From positions 1 through 64,000 of the forward strand of contig CAIOYY010000036.1 in assembly GCA_903862715.1 (NCBI GenBank): a stretch of 64,000 bases of DNA. Reading direction: 5' to 3'. This stretch comes from an uncultured Alphaproteobacteria bacterium (GTDB taxonomy: Bacteria > Pseudomonadota > Alphaproteobacteria > Micropepsales > Micropepsaceae). The notes below the pieces were generated by a model. The model made no database searches and was not told the origin of the DNA. It saw only the letters and a program-made list of their open reading frames with translations. The position numbers and the translations under genes are program-made. How positions within the stretch are numbered: position 1 is the first letter of the stretch; every line of letters starts with the position of its first letter. Shown piece after piece: positions 17,160-26,683 of the stretch.

Positions 17160-17588
17160 ATGTCCGACCCCGTAAAGGCCCCGCGCACCACCGTCGTCCC
17201 GGCCTTGCGGTATCGCGATGCGCCGAAGGCGATCGAGTTTTTATGTAACGCCTTCGGTTTTACCCGTCACATGGTGGTCGAAGGGGAAGATAACCTCACC
17301 GCCCATGCCCAGCTTTCTTTCGGCAATGGCATGATCATGCTCGGCTCGGAAGACAATAAAGGCGTGTATGGCACTTGGGTGCGTCCGCCGGAACGGCCCT
17401 TTCTGGTCAATACCCAGGGTCTCTATGTGATCGTGGCCGATGTGGACGCCCATCATGCAAAGGCCAAAAGGGCCGGCGCGGAAATCCTGCTGGCACCCAA
17501 GAATGAAGAGTATGGCGGGCGCAGCTATACCGCGCGCGATACGGAAGGCCATGTCTGGACCTTCGGCGATTACGATCCGTTCGCCTGA
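17160..17588 (+). CDS. VOC-superfamily (glyoxalase/PhnB-like) protein
   Basis: 142 residues with the beta-alpha-beta-beta-beta fold pattern: VPALRYRDAPKAIEFLCNAFGF at the start, ADVDAHHAKAKRAGAEILL in the middle and YTARDTEGHVWTFGDYDPF at the end. The last motif is typical of bleomycin-resistance/PhnB-like members. An AGGAACGC site precedes the ATG. The metal-binding and substrate residues cannot be assigned with certainty. It is the last gene of the lolA-to-VOC run. Confidence 0.85.
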   Translation: MSDPVKAPRTTVVPALRYRDAPKAIEFLCNAFGFTRHMVVEGEDNLTAHAQLSFGNGMIMLGSEDNKGVYGTWVRPPERPFLVNTQGLYVIVADVDAHHAKAKRAGAEILLAPKNEEYGGRSYTARDTEGHVWTFGDYDPFA

Positions 17589-17802
17589 CCCCCGCGAGTC
17601 GCCACTACCGCTCCGGTTCCAAAGATTCTTGCAAAAAATAGCGGAAACGAATTGGACGGCCGACGTTATCTCTGTCAGGCGGGACCGCTGAAACGGGGCC
17701 GAAAAAGAGGTGCCCCGGTACTTCTCTGAAAGCCTGGTTTTAGTGGCCGCCTACGAGATCGTCGTGATACCGATCCCCCCGTCGGCGATTGCGACATAAA
17801 AG
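17589..17802. other. Non-coding gap after the VOC gene
   Basis: About 210 bases with no supportable reading frame and no tRNA-like cloverleaf that I can see. It is bounded on the right by the lpdA terminator. A small inverted repeat CCGATCCCCCCGTCGG lies near 17770. Confidence 0.5.
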
Positions 17803-17835
17803 AGAAAAGCCCCGATCCCCGCGGGGCTTTTCTTT
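17803..17835 (-). terminator. Rho-independent terminator after lpdA (bidirectional)
   Basis: AGAAAAGCCCC, loop GATCCCC, GCGGGGCTTTTCT: a GC stem flanked by A-run and T-run, three bases past the lpdA stop. The symmetry means it can also end transcription of the lolA-VOC run on the plus strand. Confidence 0.85.
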
Positions 17836-17837
17836 AT

Positions 17838-19241
17838 TTACATCTGCATCGTCCAGCCTTCGACGCCCATCGCCGCCTGGCGGATAGTTTCGGAAAGCGT
17901 CGGGTGCGCGTGGCAGGTGCGGGCGATGTCTTCGGAAGAGCCTGAGAATTCCATCGCCAGCACGACTTCGCCGATCATGTTGCCGACATCGGGGCCCACC
18001 ATATGCGCGCCGAGCACGCGGTCGGTTTTGGCGTCGGCGAGAATTTTCACGAAACCATCGGTGGTGAGGTTCGATTTCGCGCGCGCATTCGCGGTGAAGG
18101 GGAATTTGCCGACCTTGTACTCGACGCCCGCTGCCTTCAGTTCTTCTTCGGTTTTGCCGACCGTCGCGACTTCGGGATAGGTATAGATGACCGAAGGAAT
18201 GGCGTCGTAATTCACATGACCCGCGCGGCCCGCAAGAATTTCCGCCGCCGCGACGCCTTCGTCTTCTGCCTTATGCGCCAGCATGGGGCCTTCGCGCACA
18301 TCGCCGATGGCGTAAATGCCCTTCACATTCGTGGCGTAGTGATGATCCGTGACGACGCGTCCGCGTTCGTCGCGTTTCACGCCCGCCTCATCCAGGCCAA
18401 GATTGTCGGTGTAGGGGCGCCGTCCGATGGCGACCAGAATGACATCGGCTTCGAGCGTTTCCGCCGTTCCGCCCGCCGCCGGTTCGACAGTGACGGAAAG
18501 GGCTTTGCCCTTCTTCGTGACGCCCGTGACCTTGGCCGAAAGCTTAAAGCTCATGCCCTGTTTCGTCAGGATGCGCTGAAACTGTTTGCCGGTTTCGAGA
18601 TCGAGACCCGGGCAAATGCGGTCGAGGAATTCAATGACCGTGACCTCCGAACCGAGGCGGCGCCACACGGACCCAAGTTCGAGCCCGATAACGCCCGCGC
18701 CGACAACGAGGAGGCGTTTTGGAATTTCGGGAAGCGTGAGTGCGCCCGTCGAGGACACGATCTGCTTCTCGTCGATGGTCACGCCTTTCAAGGGCGCCAC
18801 ATCCGAGCCGGTGGCGATGACGATGTTCTTCGCCGTGATTTCGCGCGTACCGTCTTTGGTCGTGACGCTGATCGTGCCGGGCGCGACGATCTTACCTTCG
18901 CCGACAATGCCTTCGACCTTATTCTTCTTGAACAGGAACTCGATGCCCTTGGTCAATTCGGACACGGCCTTGTCCTTATGCGCCATCAGGCCTTTCAGAT
19001 TGACGCTGAGGCCTTTAACCTCAATGCCCATCTTCGGAAAATGCTCCCCGGCTTCCTCATAGAGTTCGCTGGCATGCAGCAGGGCTTTCGAAGGGATGCA
19101 GCCGACGTTGAGGCAGGTGCCGCCAAAGACGCCGCGCTTGTCGATGCAGGCGACTTTCAGGCCGAGTTGCCCGGCGCGGATGGCGCAATTATAGCCGCCG
19201 GGACCGCCCCCGATGACAACGACGTCGTAGGTATCAGCCAT
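17838..19241 (-). CDS. lpdA: Dihydrolipoyl dehydrogenase (E3)
   Basis: Re-oxidises dihydrolipoamide of the 2-oxoacid dehydrogenase complexes with NAD. 467 residues. The FAD-binding VVVIGGGPGGYNCAIRAGQL opens the protein. The redox disulfide is Cys43/Cys48 in GGTCLNVGCIPSK, the NAD-binding motif is VVGAGVIGLELGSVW, and the catalytic His446-Glu451 pair lies in HAHPTLSE. It is downstream of sucB with a 143-base gap occupied by a REP-like repeat, so it belongs to the sucAB-lpd group and most likely serves the 2-oxoglutarate dehydrogenase complex. Confidence 0.97.
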   Translation of the reverse strand: MADTYDVVVIGGGPGGYNCAIRAGQLGLKVACIDKRGVFGGTCLNVGCIPSKALLHASELYEEAGEHFPKMGIEVKGLSVNLKGLMAHKDKAVSELTKGIEFLFKKNKVEGIVGEGKIVAPGTISVTTKDGTREITAKNIVIATGSDVAPLKGVTIDEKQIVSSTGALTLPEIPKRLLVVGAGVIGLELGSVWRRLGSEVTVIEFLDRICPGLDLETGKQFQRILTKQGMSFKLSAKVTGVTKKGKALSVTVEPAAGGTAETLEADVILVAIGRRPYTDNLGLDEAGVKRDERGRVVTDHHYATNVKGIYAIGDVREGPMLAHKAEDEGVAAAEILAGRAGHVNYDAIPSVIYTYPEVATVGKTEEELKAAGVEYKVGKFPFTANARAKSNLTTDGFVKILADAKTDRVLGAHMVGPDVGNMIGEVVLAMEFSGSSEDIARTCHAHPTLSETIRQAAMGVEGWTMQM

Positions 19242-19295
19242 GGGATGCTCTCAATTCGGGCCGCGTCTCATGTCACATCACGAGGCGGCAAGACG

Positions 19296-19372
19296 CCCTC
19301 ACACTGAGCCTGTCGAAGTGTGAGGGCTGAGGAGTGTCGTTATGCTCGCCCTTCGACAGGCTCAGGGCGAGG
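19296..19372. repeat. REP-like inverted doublet between sucB and lpdA
   Basis: Two hairpins each carry the 15-mer CTGAGCCTGTCGAAG (19304-19318) or its exact reverse complement CTTCGACAGGCTCAG (19351-19365). The left unit folds on its own via CCCTCACAC/GTGTGAGGG (19296-19325), the right via CTCGCCCT/AGGGCGAG (19345-19372). The whole can also pair as one long cruciform. This architecture is that of paired intergenic REP sequences. Confidence 0.75.
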
Positions 19373-19384
19373 AGAGTCTAACGC

Positions 19385-20605
19385 CTACAGGTCCAGCAAC
19401 AGACGCTGCGGGTCTTCGATATTTTCCTTCACCCGCACGAGGAAGGTGACGGCCTCGCGGCCATCGACGAGGCGATGGTCGTAGGACAGCGCCAGATACA
19501 TCATCGGACGGATTTCGATCTTGTCGCCAACCGCGACCGGGCGGTTCTGGATCTTGTGCATGCCCAAGATGCCCGATTGCGGCATGTTGAGGATCGGCGT
19601 CGACATCAGCGAGCCGAACACGCCGCCATTCGAAATGGTGAAGGTGCCGCCCAGAAGTTCTTCGAGCTTCAGCTTGCTCTCGCGGGCCCTGCCGCCGAAA
19701 TCGCCGATCGCCGATTCGATGCCGGCAATCGAAATGGCATCGGCATCGCGTACCACCGGGACGACGAGGCCGCGTTCGGTCGAAACCGCTACGCCGATGT
19801 CGTAATAATTCTTGTAGACGATGTCGTCGCCGTCGATCTCGGCATTCACCGAAGGAATTTCCTTCAGCGCGGCGATACAGGCCTTCACGAAGAAGCCCAT
19901 GAAGCCGAGCTTCACGCCATGCTTCTTCTCGAACGCGTCCTTGGTCGAGCTGCGCAGCGCCATGACCTTCGACATGTCGACTTCGTTGAAGGTCGTGAGC
20001 TGGGCGGCGATGTCCTGGCTTTCCTTCAGGCGCAGCGCGATGGTCTTGCGCAAACGCGTCATCGGCACGCGTTCTTCGCGGTCCGATTTCGCGCGTGTCC
20101 CGGAGGAGGCGACCGCTACGGGCTTCTCCTTTTTGCGCGCTTCGAGCGCGGCCAGCGCGTCGCCTTTGGTCACCTGACCATGCTTGCCCGAGCCGTCGAT
20201 GGTGGCGGTGTCGAGCTTCTGTTCTTCCGCGATGCGCTTCACGGAGGGCGGCGGCGGCGGCACTTCGGATTTGGCCACGGGCTTCGCTTCGGGCTTCGCT
20301 TCGGCCTTGGCGGCAGGCTTCGGCGTTTCGGCTTTGGCGGCGGGCTTCGCAGCGGCAGCGCCAGCGGCGCCTTCCTTCACGGCGCCCAGCACCGCACCGA
20401 CCTTCACGGTCGCGCCGGCTTCGGCCGAAATGTCTTCCAATATTCCCGACGCGGGCGCCGGGACTTCCACCGCAACCTTGTCGGTTTCAAGTTCGACCAG
20501 CGGTTCGTCCTGCGTAACCGCATCGCCCTTTTTTTTCAGCCAGCGTCCTACCGTCGCCTCGGTGACCGATTCTCCCATGACGGGCACTTTGATCTCAATG
20601 CTCAT
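19385..20605 (-). CDS. sucB: 2-oxoglutarate dehydrogenase E2, dihydrolipoyl succinyltransferase
   Basis: Transfers succinyl from lipoamide to CoA and forms the core of the complex. 406 residues from ATG 20605; the frame is open further upstream but that part is antisense-like and overlaps sucA. Lipoyl domain 1-75 with Lys43 in ETDKVAVEV. An Ala/Pro/Lys-rich linker follows, with repeated AAKAE/KPEAKP units (about 85-115). The E3/E1-binding domain is near [17 protein letters not shown]. The catalytic domain ends with [12 protein letters not shown] (His377, Asp381). Eleven bases separate it from sucA. Confidence 0.97.
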   Translation of the reverse strand: MSIEIKVPVMGESVTEATVGRWLKKKGDAVTQDEPLVELETDKVAVEVPAPASGILEDISAEAGATVKVGAVLGAVKEGAAGAAAAKPAAKAETPKPAAKAEAKPEAKPVAKSEVPPPPPSVKRIAEEQKLDTATIDGSGKHGQVTKGDALAALEARKKEKPVAVASSGTRAKSDREERVPMTRLRKTIALRLKESQDIAAQLTTFNEVDMSKVMALRSSTKDAFEKKHGVKLGFMGFFVKACIAALKEIPSVNAEIDGDDIVYKNYYDIGVAVSTERGLVVPVVRDADAISIAGIESAIGDFGGRARESKLKLEELLGGTFTISNGGVFGSLMSTPILNMPQSGILGMHKIQNRPVAVGDKIEIRPMMYLALSYDHRLVDGREAVTFLVRVKENIEDPQRLLLDL

Positions 20606-20616
20606 TTTTCTTGACC

Positions 20617-23583
20617 TTAAAGGGAGAGGGCGTCGTTGAGGAACGCATTCAATTCGGCGAGATGGCGGCTCATCTGTCCGGCTGCCGGAGATGCTGCGGC
20701 TCTGCGGCCGGCATATTTCAGACGGTCCTTGCGGCCCAGCTTCGTCTCCATCAGCTCTTCGATATTCGGCGCAACGAAGCTCCAGTAACCCTGGTTCTTC
20801 GGTTCTTCCTGACACCAGAGGAATTCGGCGTTGGGGAAGCGGCCCAACTCGTGCAGCAGCGCGCGTTCGGGGAACGGGAACAATTGTTCGAGACGCAGAA
20901 TCTGGATGTTCTTCTCGCCGCGCTTTTCGCGTTCTTCGTAAAGATCGTAATAGACCTTGCCCGAGCACAGCACGACCCGCTGTATCTTGTCGTCGGGGCT
21001 AAGACGGCTCGGCATTCCGTGAAAGCCATCGGCATCGTCCCACAATACGCGGTGGAAGGACGAACCAGGACCGAACTCGGAAAGCTTCGACACTGCACGC
21101 TTGTGACGCAGAAGCGATTTCGGCGTCATCAGGATGAGCGGCTTGCGGAAATTGCGATGCATCTGCCGGCGCAGAATGTGGAAATAATTCGCCGGTGTGG
21201 TGCAGTTCGCCACCTGCATATTGTCGTCGGCGCAAAGCTGCAGGAAGCGCTCAGGGCGCGCGGAGGAATGCTCCGGGCCCTGGCCTTCATAGCCATGCGG
21301 CAACAACATCACGAGGCCTGACATGCGCAGCCATTTCATTTCGCCCGAGGCGATGAACTGGTCGATGACGACTTGGGCCCCGTTCACGAAATCGCCGAAT
21401 TGCGCTTCCCAGAGGACAAGCGTTTTCGGCTCGGCAAGGCTGTAGCCATATTCGAAGCCCAGCACCGCTTCTTCGGAAAGAAGCGAGTCGATGACTTCGT
21501 ACTCGGCCTGTCCCTGCCGGATATTATTCAGTGGGAGATAGCGTTCTTCGGTTTCCTGATCGACCAGCGCGGAGTGGCGCTGCGAGAAGGTTCCGCGCGA
21601 GGAATCCTGGCCGGAGAGCCGGATCGGAAAGCCTTCGAGCAGAAGCGTGCCGAAGGCCATTGCCTCGCCGGTCGCCCAGTCGATGCCTTCGCCCGTCTTG
21701 AACATCTGGGCCTTTGCTTCGAGCTGGCGCTGGATGGTCTTGTGCGCATGAAAGCCTTCCGGAACGCTGCAGAGCGCGCGTCCGACCTGTTTCAGCGTGT
21801 CGGAATGCACGGCCGTCGCACCGCGGCGGTCGTCGTTCGGCGCGGTTTCCATGCCGGTCCAGCGGCCGTCCAACCAGTCCGCCTTGTTCGGCAGATGTGT
21901 CTTGGCGCCGTCGAGCGCGGCCTCGAGCTGGTCGCGGAAGCCATTGGTCATGTCCTCCACGTCCTTCTCGCTCATCACACCTTCATCAACGAGGCGTTTG
22001 GCGTAGATCTCGAACGTGGTCGGGTGATCCTTGATCGCCCGGTACATGAGCGGCTGCGTGAAGGACGGCTCGTCGGATTCGTTATGTCCGAAGCGACGAT
22101 AACAGAACATGTCGATGACGACGTCCTTGTGAAACAGCTGACGGAATTCGGTCGCGATGCGGGCGCAATGCACCACCGCCTCGGGATCGTCGCCATTCAC
22201 ATGGAAGATCGGCGCCTGCACCATCAGCGCGACATCCGTCGAATAGGGCGACGAACGCGCATAGGCCGGCGAGGTCGTAAAGCCGATCTGGTTGTTGATG
22301 ATGAAATGGATCGTGCCGCCGGCGCGGAAACCTTTGACGCCCGACATGGCAAAGCATTCGGCGACAACACCCTGGCCCGCAAAGGCCGCATCGCCATGGA
22401 TCAGCAGCGGCAGCACCGAAGCGCGCGTGACCTTGTCGCCATATTGCTGCTGCTTGGCGCGTACCTTGCCGAGCACGACCGGATTCACCGCTTCGAGATG
22501 CGACGGGTTGGCGGTCAGCGAAAGGTGAACATTATTATGATCGAACTCGCGGTCCGACGAGGCGCCGAGATGGTATTTGACGTCGCCCGAACCTTCGACA
22601 TCGGAGGGCTTTGACGAGCCGCCGTGGAATTCGTGGAAGATCTGGCGATAAGGCTTGCTCATCACATTGGCGAGCACGTTCAGACGGCCGCGATGGGCCA
22701 TGCCGAGAACGATGTCTTTCACGCCGAGATGACCACCGCGCTTGATGATCTGTTCGAGCGCCGGGATCATGCCTTCGCCGCCATCAAGGCCGAAGCGCTT
22801 GGTGCCAAGAAATTTGACGCCGCAGAATTTCTCGAAGAGTTCGGCTTCCATCAATTTGTTGAGGATCGCCTTTTTGCCTTCGACGGTGAAGTGGACCTCT
22901 TTGTCGGGCCCTTCGATACGCCGTTGCAGCCAGTCCTTCTGCTCGGGATCGTTGATATGCATGAATTCATAGCCGATGCGGCCGCAATACGTGCGCTGCA
23001 GGAGGCCGACGATTTCACGTGGCGTCGCGGATTCGAGACCGAGCACGCCGTCGGTGTAAACCTTCCGGTCGAGATCCTGTTCCTGAAAGCCGTAGAACGA
23101 AGGCTGAAGCTGCGGGTGCGCGACGCGCTTCTCGAGCTTCAAGGGATCGAGGTCGGCTTCGAGATGGCCGATGACGCGATAGGCGCGGACAAGCTGAATG
23201 ACACGGATGGAGTCACGCGCATGGGCGAGCGCCTCGACGCCGCTCTTCGGTGTGGCGGCTTTGCCGCCGGCAGCGGCTTTCGCGGGGGCGGTGCCCCAGT
23301 CGCCGGTCAGTGCGGAAATCAGTTCGCCGTTTTCAACCGCCAATGTGGCGCCTCGGCGCCAAGCCGGACCTTGCCCGAGCTGCGCGGGTGTCAGGCTGCC
23401 GTCGCCAAGCGCTTCGAAAAAGGCGCGCCAGGTGCCGTCCACTGAGGACGGGTCTTTCTGGTACTGTGCGTAGAGCCCTTCGATGAAGCTCGCATTGGTA
23501 CCGAAAAGAAAAGAAGTCGCTTCGAGGATGTCGTTGGGGGAGCCCCCTCGCGGGGCGTTTTGAGAACCAGATTCGGCTGTCAT
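20617..23583 (-). CDS. sucA: 2-oxoglutarate dehydrogenase E1 component
   Basis: Thiamine-diphosphate-dependent decarboxylation of 2-oxoglutarate and succinylation of E2 lipoamide. 988 residues, in the normal size range (E. coli 933). Features include the N-terminal [18 protein letters not shown], where E1 of this type contacts its partners, [33 protein letters not shown] and [22 protein letters not shown] in the ThDP region, and [28 protein letters not shown] in the C-terminal part. It starts with ATG 23583. Transcription probably begins in the roughly 330-base region upstream. Confidence 0.98.
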   Translation of the reverse strand: MTAESGSQNAPRGGSPNDILEATSFLFGTNASFIEGLYAQYQKDPSSVDGTWRAFFEALGDGSLTPAQLGQGPAWRRGATLAVENGELISALTGDWGTAPAKAAAGGKAATPKSGVEALAHARDSIRVIQLVRAYRVIGHLEADLDPLKLEKRVAHPQLQPSFYGFQEQDLDRKVYTDGVLGLESATPREIVGLLQRTYCGRIGYEFMHINDPEQKDWLQRRIEGPDKEVHFTVEGKKAILNKLMEAELFEKFCGVKFLGTKRFGLDGGEGMIPALEQIIKRGGHLGVKDIVLGMAHRGRLNVLANVMSKPYRQIFHEFHGGSSKPSDVEGSGDVKYHLGASSDREFDHNNVHLSLTANPSHLEAVNPVVLGKVRAKQQQYGDKVTRASVLPLLIHGDAAFAGQGVVAECFAMSGVKGFRAGGTIHFIINNQIGFTTSPAYARSSPYSTDVALMVQAPIFHVNGDDPEAVVHCARIATEFRQLFHKDVVIDMFCYRRFGHNESDEPSFTQPLMYRAIKDHPTTFEIYAKRLVDEGVMSEKDVEDMTNGFRDQLEAALDGAKTHLPNKADWLDGRWTGMETAPNDDRRGATAVHSDTLKQVGRALCSVPEGFHAHKTIQRQLEAKAQMFKTGEGIDWATGEAMAFGTLLLEGFPIRLSGQDSSRGTFSQRHSALVDQETEERYLPLNNIRQGQAEYEVIDSLLSEEAVLGFEYGYSLAEPKTLVLWEAQFGDFVNGAQVVIDQFIASGEMKWLRMSGLVMLLPHGYEGQGPEHSSARPERFLQLCADDNMQVANCTTPANYFHILRRQMHRNFRKPLILMTPKSLLRHKRAVSKLSEFGPGSSFHRVLWDDADGFHGMPSRLSPDDKIQRVVLCSGKVYYDLYEEREKRGEKNIQILRLEQLFPFPERALLHELGRFPNAEFLWCQEEPKNQGYWSFVAPNIEELMETKLGRKDRLKYAGRRAAASPAAGQMSRHLAELNAFLNDALSL

Positions 23584-23912
23584 TTCAGAATGTTAACGGA
23601 CCGCACGGCGCCTGCCGCCAGCCCCGTTCCTTTCCAGGGACAATTAGCCACGGAACGAAGGCGTTTAGCGCAGTTTCCTTAAGAATGCATCAGCAGATCG
23701 CAATTAAATGAGCGGCAAAGATCGCACACCGATGAAGGCCCCGCTTCTCTCGCAGTTGCGAACAGGCGGACGGAAATTTTCTCTCTCGCGACCGGGTCTC
23801 ATCCGCTGAGACATTCGAAACCGCGACAGGCGCGCCGACTGCGGAATAGCACCAGGAAACAGAACGCAAACAATACCTTATCTCGTTTTTCGCTGGAGTA
23901 CCGTCGTCCAAA
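23584..23912. other. Non-coding region between sucD terminator and sucA
   Basis: About 330 bases without a supportable gene, presumably holding the sucA promoter and leader on the minus strand. A perfect small hairpin GTCTCA-TCCGC-TGAGAC is at 23796-23812. I recognise no riboswitch. Confidence 0.5.
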
Positions 23913-23947
23913 CAAAAAGACCCCGCCGCTTTCGCGTGCGAGGCCTT
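23913..23947 (-). terminator. Terminator after sucD
   Basis: On the minus strand AAGGCCUCGC and GCGGGGUCUU pair over 10 bp with two G-U wobbles, followed by UUUUUG. It lies about 33 bases past the sucD stop and separates sucCD from sucAB. Confidence 0.7.
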
Positions 23948-23979
23948 GTTTTAGCGCGCCGGATATCCGGGCGGCAGAA

Positions 23980-24855
23980 TTACCCGCGCAGTACGTCGAC
24001 CAGGGTGGTGCCGAGGCCGGCCGGTGTCGGCGAAATGCGGATACCGGCTGAACGCATGGCTTCGATCTTCGAGCCTGCATCGCCCTTGCCGCCGGAAATG
24101 ATGGCGCCGGCATGGCCCATGCGGCGGCCCGGAGGCGCGGTCACGCCCGCGATAAATCCGACCATCGGCTTTTTGGTTTTGTTCTGTTTCAGAAATTCAG
24201 CGGCGTCTTCTTCCGCCGAGCCGCCGATTTCACCGATCATGATGATCGACTGCGTTTCCGGATCGGCGAGGAATTTTTCGAGGACATCGATGAATTCGGT
24301 GCCCTTCACCGGATCGCCGCCGATGCCGACGCAGGTGGTCTGGCCAAGGCCCACCGCCGTCGTCTGACCGACCGCTTCATAGGTCAACGTGCCCGAACGC
24401 GACACAATGCCGACCGTGCCGCGGCGATGAATATGTCCCGGCATGATTCCGATCTTGCATTCGTTCGGCGTGATGACGCCGGGGCAGTTCGGTCCGATGA
24501 GGCGCGTGTTCGAGCCGCACAAAGCGCGCTTCACGCGCACCATGTCGAGCACCGGAATGCCTTCGGTGATGCAGACGACCAGCGGGATTTCCGCGTCGAT
24601 CGCTTCGAGGATTGCGTCGGCCGCGAAAGCGGGCGGCACATAGACGACGCTGGCATCGGCGCCGGTCTTCTCGCGTGCTTCGCGCACCGTGTCGAACACA
24701 GGCAGATTCAGATGCGTCATTCCGCCTTTGCCGGGCGACACGCCGCCGACCATCTTGGTGCCATAGGCAATGGCCTGTTCGGAATGGAATGTGCCCTGGC
24801 TTCCGGTGAAGCCCTGACAGATGACCTTGGTATTCTTATCGACGAGAATGGACAC
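23980..24855 (-). CDS. sucD: Succinyl-CoA synthetase alpha subunit
   Basis: Substrate-level phosphorylation step of the TCA cycle. 291 residues. CoA-binding N-terminal domain with [19 protein letters not shown] and GGVSPGKGG. The active-site histidine is His248 in [14 protein letters not shown], which is phosphorylated during catalysis. [11 protein letters not shown] and [14 protein letters not shown] are typical family blocks. It starts 4 bases after the sucC stop, so the two subunits are co-translated. It is ended by its own terminator before the separate sucAB unit. Confidence 0.98.
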   Translation of the reverse strand: MSILVDKNTKVICQGFTGSQGTFHSEQAIAYGTKMVGGVSPGKGGMTHLNLPVFDTVREAREKTGADASVVYVPPAFAADAILEAIDAEIPLVVCITEGIPVLDMVRVKRALCGSNTRLIGPNCPGVITPNECKIGIMPGHIHRRGTVGIVSRSGTLTYEAVGQTTAVGLGQTTCVGIGGDPVKGTEFIDVLEKFLADPETQSIIMIGEIGGSAEEDAAEFLKQNKTKKPMVGFIAGVTAPPGRRMGHAGAIISGGKGDAGSKIEAMRSAGIRISPTPAGLGTTLVDVLRG

Positions 24856-24859
24856 GGAG

Positions 24860-26026
24860 TTAGTTTCCCTTCACCGCTTTGACGATTTTCTCGGCGGCGT
24901 CGGCAAGATCGCTTCCGGAAATGATGTTGAGGCCCGACTCGGCAAGGATTTTTTTGCCCTGCTCGACATTGGTGCCCTCGAGGCGCGCGACCAGCGGCAC
25001 GCTGAGGGAGATTTCCTTCGCCGCTTCGACAATGCCGTTGGCGATGATGTCGCACCGCATGATGCCGCCGAAGATGTTGACGAGAACGCCCTTCACCGAC
25101 GGATCCGCGAGGATGATCTTCAGCGCCGCCGTAACCTTCTCGCGGCTCGCGCCGCCGCCGACATCGAGGAAGTTCGCGGGCTCGGCACCGTAATGCTTGA
25201 TGATATCCATCGTCGCCATGGCAAGGCCTGCGCCATTCACCATGCAGCCGATGCTGCCATCAAGCTTGATGTAGGAGAGATCGTATTTCGCCGCTTCCCG
25301 TTCGCTGGGATCTTCTTCGTCGGGATCGCGCAGTTCGGAGATGTCGGGATGACGATACATCGCGTTGTCGTCGAAATTGATTTTGGCGTCGAGGCAGATC
25401 ACCTGACCCGATTTCGTAACGACCAGCGGGTTGATTTCGAGAAGGCTCATGTCCTTTTCGACAAAGGCGCGATAGAGGCGGTCGATGACTCGACCGAGCT
25501 GCTTGGCTTGGTCGCCTTCGAGTTTCAGCGCCGCGGCGATATTGCGTCCGACATATGGCTGATAGCCCGCGCCCGGTTCGATCTGGAAGGTCTGGATTTT
25601 TTCCGGTGTCTTCTTCGCCACTTCTTCGATGTCCATGCCGCCTTCGGTCGAGGCGATGAACGCGATGCGCGAGGTCGCGCGATCGACGAGGGCCGAGAGA
25701 TAGAGTTCGCGGTCGATGGCTGAGCCGTCTTCGATATAGAGGCGGTTTACGACTCGTCCCTGCGGGCCCGTCTGGTGCGTGACCAGCGTCATGCCGAGCA
25801 TGCGTTCGGCTTCGCGCTTCACGTCTTCGATTGATTTGACGACCTTGACGCCGCCGCCCTTGCCGCGTCCGCCAGCATGGATTTGCGCCTTCACCACCCA
25901 GACCGGGCCGGGCAGTTCTTTAGCGGCCGCGACCGCTTCTTCGACCGTGAAGGCCGGCTTGCCCGTTGGAACGGGAACGCCAAAGGCGCGCAGAACTTCT
26001 TTCGCCTGATATTCGTGAATGTTCAT
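24860..26026 (-). CDS. sucC: Succinyl-CoA synthetase beta subunit
   Basis: Beta subunit with the ATP-grasp fold that binds nucleotide and succinate. 388 residues from ATG 26026 ([20 protein letters not shown], the universal SucC start); the 10 additional in-frame upstream residues are not family-like. Blocks include [66 protein letters not shown] and [17 protein letters not shown] about 10 bases before the ATG can serve as ribosome binding site. First gene of the sucCD unit. Confidence 0.98.
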   Translation of the reverse strand: MNIHEYQAKEVLRAFGVPVPTGKPAFTVEEAVAAAKELPGPVWVVKAQIHAGGRGKGGGVKVVKSIEDVKREAERMLGMTLVTHQTGPQGRVVNRLYIEDGSAIDRELYLSALVDRATSRIAFIASTEGGMDIEEVAKKTPEKIQTFQIEPGAGYQPYVGRNIAAALKLEGDQAKQLGRVIDRLYRAFVEKDMSLLEINPLVVTKSGQVICLDAKINFDDNAMYRHPDISELRDPDEEDPSEREAAKYDLSYIKLDGSIGCMVNGAGLAMATMDIIKHYGAEPANFLDVGGGASREKVTAALKIILADPSVKGVLVNIFGGIMRCDIIANGIVEAAKEISLSVPLVARLEGTNVEQGKKILAESGLNIISGSDLADAAEKIVKAVKGN

Positions 26027-26134
26027 GGAGGGACCTTGCGACAGCGTGTTCCGCAACAGCGAGCGCGGAGTTCGGTCGGGTTATAGCAGCCGCGAAACGC
26101 GCGGCAAGGCCCGAAAGCGCGCCTTTCGCACCCG

Positions 26135-26683
26135 TCAGGCTGCGTTTTTTCTTAATGCCCAGCGCGCATGGGAAATTCCCCAGGATTCAACCGCGAAGGC
26201 CTTCCCGCCGGTAATGATTTCCACATTCTTTTCAAAGGTTTGTCCCAGTCTTTCGGCAACATGGCGGGATCGGGTATTGTCTGGATCGATATGGGAGGAG
26301 ATTTGCGGGAGCAAGAGCGTCTCGAAACTGTGGTCCATGACGGCGCGTGCAGCCTCCGTCGCATAGCCCATACCCCAATAGGCCCTGCGGAGCGTCCAGA
26401 TCAGCTCGACTGCCGGCCAGCCCTCGGGATTCCACAGGCCGATCCGTCCGACGATCTGCCCATCCGAGAGGCGCTCGACGGCGAAAGGGCCATAGCCGCG
26501 CAGCGACCAATGGCCTGCCGCCATCGCCATCTGGCGCCAGGCGTCGGCGCGGGATAGGGGGCCGGAGGGCAGAAACCGGGCGACCTCCGAGTGGCCCACC
26601 ATTTCGGCATACGATTCGAAATCCTCCTCGCGCCAGGCGCGCAAGGTCAGGCGCTCGGTGGCGAGAACCGGAATATCCGTCAT
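26135..26683 (-). CDS. GNAT acetyltransferase (RimJ/RimL-like)
   Basis: 182 residues of the GNAT type that begins with ATERLTLRAWREEDFE. It contains RIGLWNPEGWPAVELIWTLRRAYWGMGYATEAARAVMDHSFE; the R-x-x-x-GMGYATEA segment is the acetyl-CoA pyrophosphate loop. The closing part has SRHVAERLGQTFEKN, as in RimJ-like enzymes. The acceptor is unknown: a protein N-terminus or a small molecule are both possible. It overlaps the hemY stop by 4 bases and is the last gene of the heme run. Confidence 0.9.
   Translation of the reverse strand: MTDIPVLATERLTLRAWREEDFESYAEMVGHSEVARFLPSGPLSRADAWRQMAMAAGHWSLRGYGPFAVERLSDGQIVGRIGLWNPEGWPAVELIWTLRRAYWGMGYATEAARAVMDHSFETLLLPQISSHIDPDNTRSRHVAERLGQTFEKNVEIITGGKAFAVESWGISHARWALRKNAA

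Noticed and set aside
17589-17802. Small regulatory RNA (6S-like) before lpdA
   Set aside because: No long central bulge bounded by a closing stem could be drawn, only a short inverted repeat; the gap is better described as non-coding.
19304-19365. Insertion sequence remnant or CRISPR repeat
   Set aside because: There are only two units in inverted orientation, no transposase fragment and no spacer series; a REP-like doublet explains it better.
20167-20400. Tandem repeat element in sucB
   Set aside because: The repetition encodes the Ala/Pro/Lys-rich flexible linker normal for E2 lipoyl proteins.
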